A DNA stretch of 37,423 bases from CAKSXP01 sp964609305 (GTDB taxonomy: Bacteria; Bacillota; Clostridia; Oscillospirales; Oscillospiraceae): contig CAZSRK010000023.1 in the NCBI GenBank assembly GCA_964609305.1, positions 1 to 37,423 of the forward strand, written 5' to 3'. Under the pieces are notes generated by a model. The model saw only the letters and a list, made by a program, of their open reading frames with translations, searched no databases and was not told where the DNA came from. Of this stretch, positions 1-7,957 are shown one piece after another. The number at the start of each line of letters is the position of its first letter. Position 1 is the first letter of the stretch. Position numbers and translations under genes: made by a program.

Positions 1-26
1 CTGCCGTCCCATCTACCCGGAAGTGT

Positions 27-503
27 TCAACTTGTTATTGCAATTTGCGTATTAATTGTTTCTTCGCCATCCGAATAATATGCGCTACTGTGAGTTTCAT
101 CTTCCAGATAACTGACCAAGCCTATATCCTCCGGCATCCACGACAGGACAAAGTTGGGCATATCCTGCGTCTCATCCTCGTCGGTGATCCTGTACACGAT
201 AAACTCATTAAAGAACTCTTTGACCCATCTGATCGCCGCCGCGCGCGCATCGGTGTCCACGGCCAGCCACGCGCTCAGGCCGATGAGTATCGTGAGAAAG
301 ACCGCCGCGACATTCCTCCTTATGCTGCGGAACCTGCGGCGGCGCCTGTCAAGGGCAAAGAGACGCTGCATTTTCAGAATAAACTGCTGCGAAAATTCAT
401 GTTCGGGACAATCCTCCGGCTTCGGGAGGGAGTCCATAAAAGCCTTGTGCGACTTTATGACGGCAGCCTTAAACTCGGCCTCAGTAAACATGAAGCTACG
501 CAT
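27..503 (-). CDS. Anti-sigma factor-like membrane protein, probably truncated
   Basis: This is the likely partner of the ECF-type sigma factor just upstream. The start at 503 is chosen because a GGGAGGAG ribosome site lies 6 bases before it; the ORF is open further upstream to 551. The start overlaps the sigma stop by 8 bases, so the two are translationally coupled. The N-terminal ~60 residues are soluble and charged, a basic RRRRR stretch precedes one membrane helix (about residues 63-83), and the rest would lie outside the cell, with a segment (NFVLSWMPEDIGLVSY) like those in DUF4367-type extracytoplasmic domains. The protein is about 158 residues and stops at 27, soon after that segment begins, which is short for the type. 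A neighbouring frame continues as VEHFRVDGTA to the window edge, so a frameshift is possible. Family assignment is by pattern only. Confidence 0.6.
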   Translation of the reverse strand: MRSFMFTEAEFKAAVIKSHKAFMDSLPKPEDCPEHEFSQQFILKMQRLFALDRRRRRFRSIRRNVAAVFLTILIGLSAWLAVDTDARAAAIRWVKEFFNEFIVYRITDEDETQDMPNFVLSWMPEDIGLVSYLEDETHSSAYYSDGEETINTQIAITS

Positions 504-1020
504 CAGAAAACTCCTCCCTTTCAAGAATTTCGTTGAGGCTGTTTTTCGCACGCCATATGAGTTTCTGTACCGAGCCCGTTTTCATGTCCAACATGTCTGC
601 GATCTCTTTTGTGCTGTAACCGTAGACATAGCGCAGGTACAAAACCTCCCGGTACCGTGCGGGAAGCTTTGATATCGCGTCGGCAAGACCACTGTCGCCG
701 GGCATGGGAAACTCAAAGCCGCTGATCGCGTCCTCGTAAGGAGCTTCGGCGGCTCTTTTCCTCGTGCGAATAATATCAAGCGACTTGCGCTCAACTATTA
801 TAACGACATAGGCGCGAGTTTCCGGACACTCAATTTCGGAAATATCTTGCAAATGATCGATTATGGAAAGAAACGCCTGATGTACGACATCCTCAGCGTC
901 GGCCTCATTTTTCAGCATTTTGTTGGCAACATGAAACATAAGCCCCTTATAAAAAGTATAAAGCTCAATGAATTTTGACTGGTCTTCAGGGGTTTCGATC
1001 ATCTGAAGATATATCAGCAC
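496..1020 (-). CDS. ECF-type RNA polymerase sigma factor
   Basis: A sigma-70 family factor of 174 residues with only regions 2 and 4, the layout of extracytoplasmic-function sigma factors. Region 2 is seen near residues 20-60 (FYKGLMFHVANKML, then EADAEDVVHQAFLSII). Region 4 is near residues 118-165 (LPARYREVLYLRYVYGYS, then the helix-turn-helix TKEIADMLDMKTGSVQKLIW). The start codon is GTG at 1020, with GAGAGG about 9 bases upstream; a second possible start is ATG at 1002. The next gene overlaps its end and looks like the cognate anti-sigma protein, so it probably directs RNA polymerase to a small stress or envelope regulon once released. The acetyltransferase gene ends 54 bases upstream on the same strand and may be co-transcribed. 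Confidence 0.88.
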   Translation of the reverse strand: MLIYLQMIETPEDQSKFIELYTFYKGLMFHVANKMLKNEADAEDVVHQAFLSIIDHLQDISEIECPETRAYVVIIVERKSLDIIRTRKRAAEAPYEDAISGFEFPMPGDSGLADAISKLPARYREVLYLRYVYGYSTKEIADMLDMKTGSVQKLIWRAKNSLNEILEREEFSDA

Positions 1021-1074
1021 TGCGGAGCACCTCTCTTACATTTATTTGGATTTTATTGGGTTTTATCAGAATGT

Positions 1075-1683
1075 TCAATACGCCATAAGGCGTTTCTCAA
1101 GCTCGTTATAAAACCGACCGACGTGGTATCCGTCCATCAGGCCATGATGGACCTGAACGGAGAAATTCAGAGTGGTTTTTCCGTTTTCGGTCGTGTATTT
1201 GCCCCAGGACATCTTGGGGTTGCAGTCGCGTCCTACCTTACGTATCGTGCGCACAAAGTGGGTGTAATCTATCCAGGGGATGCAGGAGAAATTAACGATA
1301 TCCCGGCGGTGTTCAATATCCAGTGTGTGAGAGGCATCCGGGTCGTCAGACATACGGCGCAGCGCGCTGCAGAACTCAAATATATCATCAGTATCAGGGC
1401 CTTTGAGCATGACGAAAAGCTCTTCACCCCGCCGCAGATGCGTCAGGATCGGGGTGTTCTTTTCGATGACAAAAGGCCCGTCGTCATCGAAACGATATCT
1501 GAAATTCTCTATTGAATCAGCCGTCTTGACCGCGACAAAGGCCAGCGCAAAATAAAAGGACAGCCCCTCGCGCCTGGTGAAATCCAACAGGCGGGAGACG
1601 TCCACGCGGGAACCGATGTTGATATAAGGAAACTCAACGTCCAGATAATTGGTGAAGATCGACGCGCGGTCCCATCCGCTCAT
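1075..1683 (-). CDS. Chloramphenicol acetyltransferase-like (CAT family) protein
   Basis: A 202-residue protein matching the trimeric CAT fold, which transfers acetyl groups from acetyl-CoA to a hydroxyl. The catalytic motif is clear near the C-terminus (VQVHHGLMDGYHVGRF, the HHxxxDG signature with the general-base histidine), and the conserved FSCIPWIDYTHF segment that lines the substrate site is present near residue 133. It is slightly shorter than classical CAT enzymes (about 215-220 residues). AGAGGA lies 6 bases before the ATG. Many chromosomal CAT-like proteins in Clostridia are not shown to confer resistance, so the family is secure but chloramphenicol as substrate is not. It precedes the sigma/anti-sigma pair on the same strand. 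Confidence 0.85.
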   Translation of the reverse strand: MSGWDRASIFTNYLDVEFPYINIGSRVDVSRLLDFTRREGLSFYFALAFVAVKTADSIENFRYRFDDDGPFVIEKNTPILTHLRRGEELFVMLKGPDTDDIFEFCSALRRMSDDPDASHTLDIEHRRDIVNFSCIPWIDYTHFVRTIRKVGRDCNPKMSWGKYTTENGKTTLNFSVQVHHGLMDGYHVGRFYNELEKRLMAY

Positions 1684-1847
1684 ATCTATCCTCTACATAA
1701 CAGCCTCATCTCCATTTTTCTATTTAATACGTTAAAACATACCACAAATCGACAATCAGTTCAATACCTCTGCGGCAACGGGGAAAAGTCGTTTTTGCCT
1801 GCGAGCCGGTGATCGATGTCCGATATGATTGAAAATGTCCGATAAAT

Positions 1848-1877
1848 AAAAATGGGAAGCCGAAGCTTCCCATTTTT
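1848..1877 (-). terminator. Bidirectional intrinsic terminator
   Basis: A perfect 13-base stem (AAAAATGGGAAGC with GCTTCCCATTTTT) closes on the 4-base loop CGAA. On the minus strand it is followed by T-rich sequence (TTTTTATTTA). It lies 18 bases beyond the stop of the zinc-ribbon gene and so most likely ends that transcript. Confidence 0.85.
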
Positions 1878-1894
1878 CCTGTTATATACTGTGG

Positions 1895-3536
1895 TCAATT
1901 GTTGAAGTAGAAAGTGCAGCCGATATATTCGTCAGCATCCCAGTTGTAAACCAGCACGACGACCGGTGAGGTGCTGCGCAATTCGTAGCAATTGCTGACC
2001 GTTACGCTGCTGCCCGGCTCAATGTTGGAGCTGAACATATCATCGGATACGCTTTCCTCGTCAGCATAGCCGGAGAATAGCTCGACATCGTCCTGAAGGA
2101 CAATTACCGTAGATTCCATCCAGAAGCTGGTGGCTCCGTCGGTGTTGTTGGTCCAGTCGAAGTAGACGCGTATGAGATCGGTGCCGTCCCATGATGTGGT
2201 GGTCTCCGCCGAGTCGATAAAGACATAGAAATTATCCCAGGTGTATTCGTCGGTCAGATTCTCAGTCCAGGTCGGATTAGTGACCGCTGGTATCGAATAG
2301 TCGATATCCGCAGCGGTGTCGGATGCAACGTCAAAGGAACCGGTTGCACACTCGGTCTCATTAAGGTCCCAATCCTCACAGGCATAGAAGGTCAGCGGGG
2401 AACTGCCGTTCAGGCTGAAAACCTGGCTGCATACTATGCTGGCGCCGGGCATGATGTTAATCGTCGGTTTCGGCGCCATCGACCCAGTCGGTGTCAAGCT
2501 CTACGCCGTCCTGATAAGCGTAGAGATAAAGCTCCATCCAGGCGCTGGTGGGCTCATAGGTATTGTTGGTAAAACGGTAGAACACGCGGAAGCAGTTATC
2601 CGTGTAATCATCGGAAGCGGGCTGTCCGCCGAGAATCTCAACGGTGAAGTCGCCGAAATCATAATACGCTTCGGCGCCAAGCTCTGTGGAAACGTTCGGG
2701 TCAGCAGCCGGAACTTCCGTGGGATCAGCACTTGGCTCGTCAGTATTCTGCACATTATCGCTGGGAGGCGTGGTCGCGGGTACGCTGGCCTCGCCAAATC
2801 CGGCGGGTGCACGGGCGCCGGCATATTCAAAATAAAGTATGAAGGTCTCGCCGCCGGAGGAGAGGTCAACTCTGAGTTCCTCATCCCTGTAAGACATTTC
2901 AACAGACTCTCCATTTGCTGTCAGGGTGACAGTCCTGCCGCTGGAACTCCATGTGCCGGTCTGCGAACCTTCGCCATACAGCGTCATGGTAAAGGTCTGA
3001 TCGCTGTTTAGCATCAGTGCAGCAAGGTCGGAGACGTCTATCCCGTCGACCTCGTCGACGATCTCAACGCCGCCATAATCTATTCCTTCACATTCCCAGT
3101 AACCGGCGAAATTGATATCCCGGCCGGTAAAGAGGAAGATAAAGATGAGTACTGCGGCCACCACGACGACTGCCGCGACTATGCCGATTATCAGCCCGGT
3201 CTTAGGTTTACCTTTGGAGGGGACGTCAGGCGGTATGCGGCCGTTGCCGGTATAGGTCTGTTGGGTCTGATACCCGGTGCCGTCCTGTGTGGAAAATGAC
3301 GGCTGAGGCCGATAGCTCTGCTCACCGTAGGGCTGTTGGGGCTGATAGCTCTGCTCGCCGTAGGACTGATAACCGGTCCCACCCTGAGTGCTGTACGCCG
3401 GCTGCGTAGATTCCGAAGTGTCCGCCGCGGGCTGCGAGGGTTGCGCAGGCTCGGCGGAAGTCACAGGGGCCCCGCAATTTCCGCAAAACTTTGCTCCGTC
3501 CGCCAGGGGCTGACCGCAATTGCTGCAAAAGGGCAT
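1895..3536 (-). pseudogene. Zinc-ribbon membrane protein with two DUF5067-like domains, frameshifted
   Basis: The start at 3536 is chosen because GAGAGGAG lies 8 bases upstream (an earlier in-frame ATG at 3554 overlaps that site). The N-terminus is a zinc ribbon (CSNCGQ, then CGNCGAPV). A low-complexity Gln/Tyr/Pro linker follows, with repeats of the type YGEQSYQPQ, then a membrane helix and a lipocalin-like segment. After that come two copies of a domain with the FTNNT...W...QDGVEL...PGSS pattern of DUF5067. The reading frame breaks inside the first copy at 2459-2460: the upstream frame stops after ETDD while the downstream frame continues with NIMPGAS and the whole second copy. Removing one base of the AA pair restores a continuous protein of about 547 residues. 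Whether this is a real mutation or a sequencing error cannot be told here. Probably a cell-surface protein of unknown role. Confidence 0.75.
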
Positions 3537-3881
3537 TATGTATTCTCCTCTCATTTTTGTCTCGCCCGGTAGTATTCCGGGGTAAATTGCCGGTATTTTG
3601 CTCCGGGCGCAGGCGCATTTGCACCCCGCCCATTTACATTCGACATTATAACATACCTGTTTTTTTATGCCATATCTTTTGAAAAAAACTGAAAGTTAAG
3701 TTTCCCAATTGCGCTGTAATCTGCCATTTCTCCTTTTCGACAGGATGCAGTGGGCCGGAAATGTGCGGCTTAAGCACAAAATAATGCCGTTTGCTGTCAA
3801 ATTATTATTTACTGTTATTGAAAAATAGTATAAAATTCAATTACAGCAAATTCTCTATACATAAGGGAAGGAACATGAATT
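3537..3881. other. Divergent intergenic region
   Basis: This stretch separates the minus-strand zinc-ribbon gene from the plus-strand paaK operon and must hold both promoters. The half next to paaK is very AT-rich, with a TATAAA at 3829-3834 that could be a -10 element, but no convincing -35 box was found at the right distance. AAGGGAAGG just before 3874 is the paaK ribosome site. No gene was seen. Confidence 0.5.
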
Positions 3882-5183
3882 ATGGAAAAATATTTCAATC
3901 CTAGAATGGAGTGCGCCAGCAGGGAAGAGATAAAGGCGCTGCAGAACGAGCTATTGCCCAAACAGGTGAAGCATGTCTATGACAATGTGCCCTATTACCG
4001 CGAAAAGATGAAGGCAAAGGGTGTGACGCCTGCGGACATCAAGTCCATAGACGACCTGTACAAGCTGCCGTTTATTACAAAGGACGATCTGCGCGACGCA
4101 TATCCCTATGGCCTGCTTGCCGTACCAAAGAGCGATGTCGTTCGCATACAGTCGACCAGCGGAACGACCGGCCGCCGCGTCGTGGCATTCTACACGCAAA
4201 ACGACATTGACCTCTGGGACGAATGCTGCGCAAGGGCCCTGGTCGCCGCCGGTGCGACGACGGACGATGTGGTGCAGGTATCCTATGGCTACGGGCTGTT
4301 CACCGGTGGGCCGGGCCTTAACGGCGGGTCCCACATGCTCGGCTCTATGACGATACCCATGTCCTCGGGCAACACCGAACGCCAGATACAGTTCATGTGC
4401 GATCTGGAGGCGACGGTACTGTGCTGCACCCCGTCCTATGCCGCCTATCTGGCTGAGACGATCTGCGAAAAGGGCCTGCGTGACAGGATAAAGCTCAAGA
4501 TGGGCATCTTCGGGGCCGAGGCCTGGACCGAAGAGATGCGCCGGGATATCGAGGCCAAGCTCGGCATAAAAGCATATGACATCTATGGCCTGACCGAGAT
4601 AAGCGGGCCCGGAGTATCCTTTGAGTGCTCCGAACAGACGGGCATGCATATTAATGAGGACCATTTCATCGCCGAGATAATCGACCCCCAGACGGGGGAG
4701 GTGCTGCCGGAGGGCAGCCGCGGCGAGCTGGTATTTACCAGCATCACCAAGGAGGCGTTCCCGCTCCTGCGCTACCGCACGAAGGATATCTGCGTGCTCT
4801 CCCGCGAGAAATGTTCCTGCGGCAGGACTTTTGTCAAGATGTCAAAGCCCATGGGAAGAAGCGACGATATGCTCATCATCAAGGGCGTAAATGTGTTCCC
4901 GTCCCAGATAGAGACCGTGCTCATGAACCACGGCTATCCCGCGAACTATCAGATCATCGTGTCCCGCGAAAACTACTCCGACCAGCTTGAAATCCAGGTC
5001 GAGATGACGCAAGAGATGTTCTCCGACAACCTCAGCCGCATCTCCGACAGGGAGGACCAGCTTGTCAGCGCGCTCAAGGCAATGCTTGGTATCTATGCAA
5101 CCGTCCGTCTTGTCAGTCCGCATTCCCTGCCCAGAAGCGAGGGCAAGGCGGTGCGTGTGATAGACAAGAGAAATCTTTATTAA
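3882..5183 (+). CDS. paaK: Phenylacetate-CoA ligase-type acyl-CoA ligase
   Basis: An adenylate-forming ligase of 433 residues, the usual PaaK length, that would activate phenylacetate or a related aryl acid to its CoA thioester with ATP. Visible motifs are the phosphate-binding loop STSGTTGR (91-98), the adenylate motif YGLTEISGPG (near 234-243), the YRTKDI motif (near 306) and the C-terminal GRSDDMLIIKGVNVFPSQIE hinge region typical of PaaK. A CxxCGR-like pair (CSCGRTF) is also typical. It is the first gene of an operon with an ACT protein 16 bases downstream and an Old Yellow Enzyme-type reductase. PaaK/ACT pairs in Clostridia and archaea often sit with indolepyruvate oxidoreductase genes; those are absent here, so the acid could also be an aryl acrylate or another unsaturated acid. 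Confidence 0.88.
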   Translation: MEKYFNPRMECASREEIKALQNELLPKQVKHVYDNVPYYREKMKAKGVTPADIKSIDDLYKLPFITKDDLRDAYPYGLLAVPKSDVVRIQSTSGTTGRRVVAFYTQNDIDLWDECCARALVAAGATTDDVVQVSYGYGLFTGGPGLNGGSHMLGSMTIPMSSGNTERQIQFMCDLEATVLCCTPSYAAYLAETICEKGLRDRIKLKMGIFGAEAWTEEMRRDIEAKLGIKAYDIYGLTEISGPGVSFECSEQTGMHINEDHFIAEIIDPQTGEVLPEGSRGELVFTSITKEAFPLLRYRTKDICVLSREKCSCGRTFVKMSKPMGRSDDMLIIKGVNVFPSQIETVLMNHGYPANYQIIVSRENYSDQLEIQVEMTQEMFSDNLSRISDREDQLVSALKAMLGIYATVRLVSPHSLPRSEGKAVRVIDKRNLY

Positions 5184-5199
5184 AACAGGAGGCAGTCAA

Positions 5200-5637
5200 A
5201 TGATAACGACAATAAACCAGATCTCCGTTTTTGCTGAAAACAAGCCTGGCCGTTTTGCTCAACTGACCGGTTTCCTCAGTGACAACGGAATCAACATGCG
5301 CGCTTTCTCCGTCGCTGAAGCCCGGGACTTTGGCGTGGTGCGCATGATAGTTGACGACCCGTACAAGACCGCGCGCGTTCTCAAGGATGCAAATTACGTT
5401 GTTTCGGTCACTCCCGTGCTGGCAATCGAGATACCAGACGAGCCGGGTGGACTGCTCAACGTTCTCAACGTCCTCGGTTCGGAGAACATAAACGTGGAGT
5501 ATATGTACGCGTTCATATCCAAAAAGAAGGAGTCGGCGTATGTCATAATCCGTGTCGACGACAACGAGCGCGTTACTGAGATACTCGGCCGGCACGGTAT
5601 ACATCAGCTGGATCAGGACGAACTGTTCAAAATCTGA
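5200..5637 (+). CDS. Tandem ACT-domain protein
   Basis: A 145-residue protein made of two ACT domains. The first begins ISVFAENKPGRFAQLTGFLS with the GRF turn where ACT domains bind small ligands; the second begins near residue 75 (VLAIEIPDEPGGLLNVLNVL). No enzyme domain is attached. AGGAGG lies about 9 bases before the ATG. Small double-ACT proteins are regularly encoded next to PaaK ligases, where they are presumed to sense an amino acid, possibly an aromatic one, and tune the ligase or its expression. That role is inference from context. It is co-transcribed with paaK (16-base gap) and the downstream reductase (49-base gap). Confidence 0.85.
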   Translation: MITTINQISVFAENKPGRFAQLTGFLSDNGINMRAFSVAEARDFGVVRMIVDDPYKTARVLKDANYVVSVTPVLAIEIPDEPGGLLNVLNVLGSENINVEYMYAFISKKKESAYVIIRVDDNERVTEILGRHGIHQLDQDELFKI

Positions 5638-5686
5638 CATACGGCCGGCAAAACGCCGCCGGTCAATCAAGACAGGAGTGAAGTAA

Positions 5687-7792
5687 ATGACGGAAACCAT
5701 GTATCCAAACCTGTTTTCCCCGATAACCGTGCGCGGAAAGACATTTAAAAACCGTATACTGCTTGCGCCGCTGGGGAATATGGACCCCGGGGCGCCCTAC
5801 AAGATGAGCGATCAGACCATCGCCGAGTATGAGCGCATCGCTCAGGGCGGCGTCGCCCGCATCGTCACAGGGGAAAACGACGTCCAGTACGGCAGCGCGG
5901 TGTCCTCACACTATTGGTTTTTCACGGACGACGCGCCGACGAGGGAGCTGTGCGAGAGCTTTGGCAAATATGTCGAGACCATGCATAAATATGGCGCGCT
6001 GGCCTTTGTCCACTTTGGGCATATGGGTATGTACTCGCGCGACTATGACAACCTGCCCGAAGCGCAGGTGCAGATGCGCAAAATGATGCCGCAGCCCCCT
6101 GAACCCACTCACGCCGACGGTACGCCTTATACATATCCCAAAGTCTACGGTCCGATTGAGACGGTAATGTCAGAGCCGTGGGACGGCGTCACCAGCCAGA
6201 AACTGAACATGGATTCCAGCGACGGCAAGCATGTCAACGAGATGACCGAGGAGGTCATGAACGAGGTTGCGGACGCTTTTGCACACTGCTGCCGGGCAGC
6301 AAAAGAGTGCGGACTCGACGGTGCGACGCTGCACAGCGGCCACGGATTTATCTTCGCGCAGTGGATATCCCCGCGATTTAACAAACGCACCGACAAATAC
6401 GGCGGCAGTGCGGAAAACCGCGCGCGCTTCCCTATAATGGTGCTTGAGCGCATCCGGAAGGCCGTTGGAGAGGATTTCATTATAGAGTTGCGTTTTTCTG
6501 CCGAGGAGAATATAAACCCAATAACCGACAAAAAGTATATTCCCGGCGTTGTAGAGCTTGAAAACAGCATCGAGTTTTTCAGGGAGCTTGACAAACACCC
6601 GGGCCTTGTGGACATCGCGCATATAAGCGGCGGGCTGCACACTGAGCCTGTCTATAACACCCGCGTGACCGCAAATTCCTATTTCCCAATGGGCCTCAAC
6701 GTCGCATCCGCGGCGGCGATAAAGGCGGCGGTCAAGAACATCAAGGTCGGCGTTGTTGGCTCCATGAGCGATCCGGACCTCTGCGAGGAGGTAATCCGTG
6801 ATGGAAAGGCGGATTTTGTCATAATGGCGCGCCAGCTTATTATTGCGGACCCGGATTTCCCCTGCAAAGCGCAAAGGGGAGAGCCCGAAGAGATAGATAA
6901 CTGCCTGCGCTGCGTCATCTGTCGTAACAATGACCACTGCTCTGTGCGGCCATATGAGCTGCTCGACAAGGGCATAGAGAAGGCTGACAGGCCGCTGAAG
7001 GTGGTGGTAGTGGGCGGCGGCATCGGCGGCATGAAGGCGGCAGAGTACGCCGGGCGCGTCGGCCACAGCGTGACGCTTTATGAGAAGGCGGACCGGCTCG
7101 GCGGCATTCTCAACTACACGGATGCCGACAGGTTCAAAACCGATGTAAGACGCCTGAAGGATAATGTGGCAAAGCGGCTGCCCAAGCTTAACGTTGAAAT
7201 CAAGCTGAACACCGAGGCGACGCCGGAGTTGATAAAGGCCGGGGGCTATGACGCCGTGATCGTCGCCTGCGGCGGCAGAGAGTTGTCCCTTCCTGTACCC
7301 GTGGAGGAGGACGCAAACCTGATAACCGCGGTAGAAGCCTATCTGTGTCCGGAAAAGGTGCACGGGACTATCGCGATAATCGGCGGCGGGCTTACCGGCT
7401 GTGAGGCGGCGATCCATTTTGCCGATGCGGGAAGAGAGGTAATCCTTATAAGCCGCTCGGCGGAGCTGATGCGAAAGGTACAGCCACGACGTCCGGCGGA
7501 CGGCAGTGCAGATACGCATCTTATTTGGCTCGACAAGCTCAAACCCGAGATATACAAGGGTTATGCCTGCCGTGAGATCAGAAAAGACGGCGTTGTAATT
7601 GAGGGAGCAGACGGAGAAAAGTTTGTCGCGGCCGACACTTTCATAAACGCTTCCGGTATGGGGTCTGACCATGAGACCGCCGCGTCGTTTGACGGCAGCG
7701 CGCCCGTGGTAAAGCCAATCGGCGACTGCGTCAGCGCGGGACTGATCGGGGATGCCGTGCTTAGTGCCTATGAGGCAGTGAAGTCCCTGTAA
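5687..7792 (+). CDS. Old Yellow Enzyme-type NAD(P)H:flavin oxidoreductase (enoate/dienoyl-CoA reductase family)
   Basis: A 701-residue multidomain reductase like 2,4-dienoyl-CoA reductase FadH and the bile-acid enzymes BaiCD/BaiH. Residues 1-~380 form the FMN barrel; the segment GHGFIFAQWISPRFNKRTDK followed by YGGSAENR is the family hallmark. A cysteine cluster C406-x2-C409-x2-C412-x5-C418 should hold the [4Fe-4S] centre. Then follow an FAD-binding motif (VVVGGGIGGMKAAEYAGRVG, near 443) and an NAD(P)-binding motif (IAIIGGGLTGCEAAIHFADA). The cysteine spacing is tighter than the usual CxxCxxxC...(11-12)...C form. As last gene of the PaaK operon it may reduce the C=C bond of the acid or CoA ester that PaaK makes; the exact substrate cannot be read from sequence. 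Confidence 0.87.
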   Translation: MTETMYPNLFSPITVRGKTFKNRILLAPLGNMDPGAPYKMSDQTIAEYERIAQGGVARIVTGENDVQYGSAVSSHYWFFTDDAPTRELCESFGKYVETMHKYGALAFVHFGHMGMYSRDYDNLPEAQVQMRKMMPQPPEPTHADGTPYTYPKVYGPIETVMSEPWDGVTSQKLNMDSSDGKHVNEMTEEVMNEVADAFAHCCRAAKECGLDGATLHSGHGFIFAQWISPRFNKRTDKYGGSAENRARFPIMVLERIRKAVGEDFIIELRFSAEENINPITDKKYIPGVVELENSIEFFRELDKHPGLVDIAHISGGLHTEPVYNTRVTANSYFPMGLNVASAAAIKAAVKNIKVGVVGSMSDPDLCEEVIRDGKADFVIMARQLIIADPDFPCKAQRGEPEEIDNCLRCVICRNNDHCSVRPYELLDKGIEKADRPLKVVVVGGGIGGMKAAEYAGRVGHSVTLYEKADRLGGILNYTDADRFKTDVRRLKDNVAKRLPKLNVEIKLNTEATPELIKAGGYDAVIVACGGRELSLPVPVEEDANLITAVEAYLCPEKVHGTIAIIGGGLTGCEAAIHFADAGREVILISRSAELMRKVQPRRPADGSADTHLIWLDKLKPEIYKGYACREIRKDGVVIEGADGEKFVAADTFINASGMGSDHETAASFDGSAPVVKPIGDCVSAGLIGDAVLSAYEAVKSL

Positions 7793-7807
7793 TCATATAT
7801 GTATGCT

Positions 7808-7842
7808 GGACGGATGTCCCCCGGCAGTGGGGATATCCGTCC
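7808..7842 (+). terminator. Intrinsic terminator of the paaK operon
   Basis: A 14-base stem (GGACGGATGTCCCC with GGGGATATCCGTCC, one G-U pair) and a 7-base loop are followed by ATTTTGTACTTTTTAT. It sits 15 bases after the reductase stop codon. Confidence 0.9.
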
Positions 7843-7957
7843 ATTTTGTACTTTTTATATACTTTTTGCACAAAAAAACAACAAATGATTTAAATCGACG
7901 TCTGTATGTGCTAAAATGAAGGAATACCCGGAAATATTATTATTGTGAGGTGTTAGC

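Noticed and set aside
2455..2465. Programmed +1 ribosomal frameshift in the DUF5067 gene
   Set aside because: GAT TAA C has a stop codon, but the GAT tRNA could not re-pair well after a +1 slip, unlike the CTT TGA C site of release factor 2. A one-base indel is simpler.
6170..7672. 500-codon minus-strand frame opposite the OYE-type reductase
   Set aside because: It is a shadow of a clearly recognised gene in GC-rich DNA; no family features and no ribosome site.
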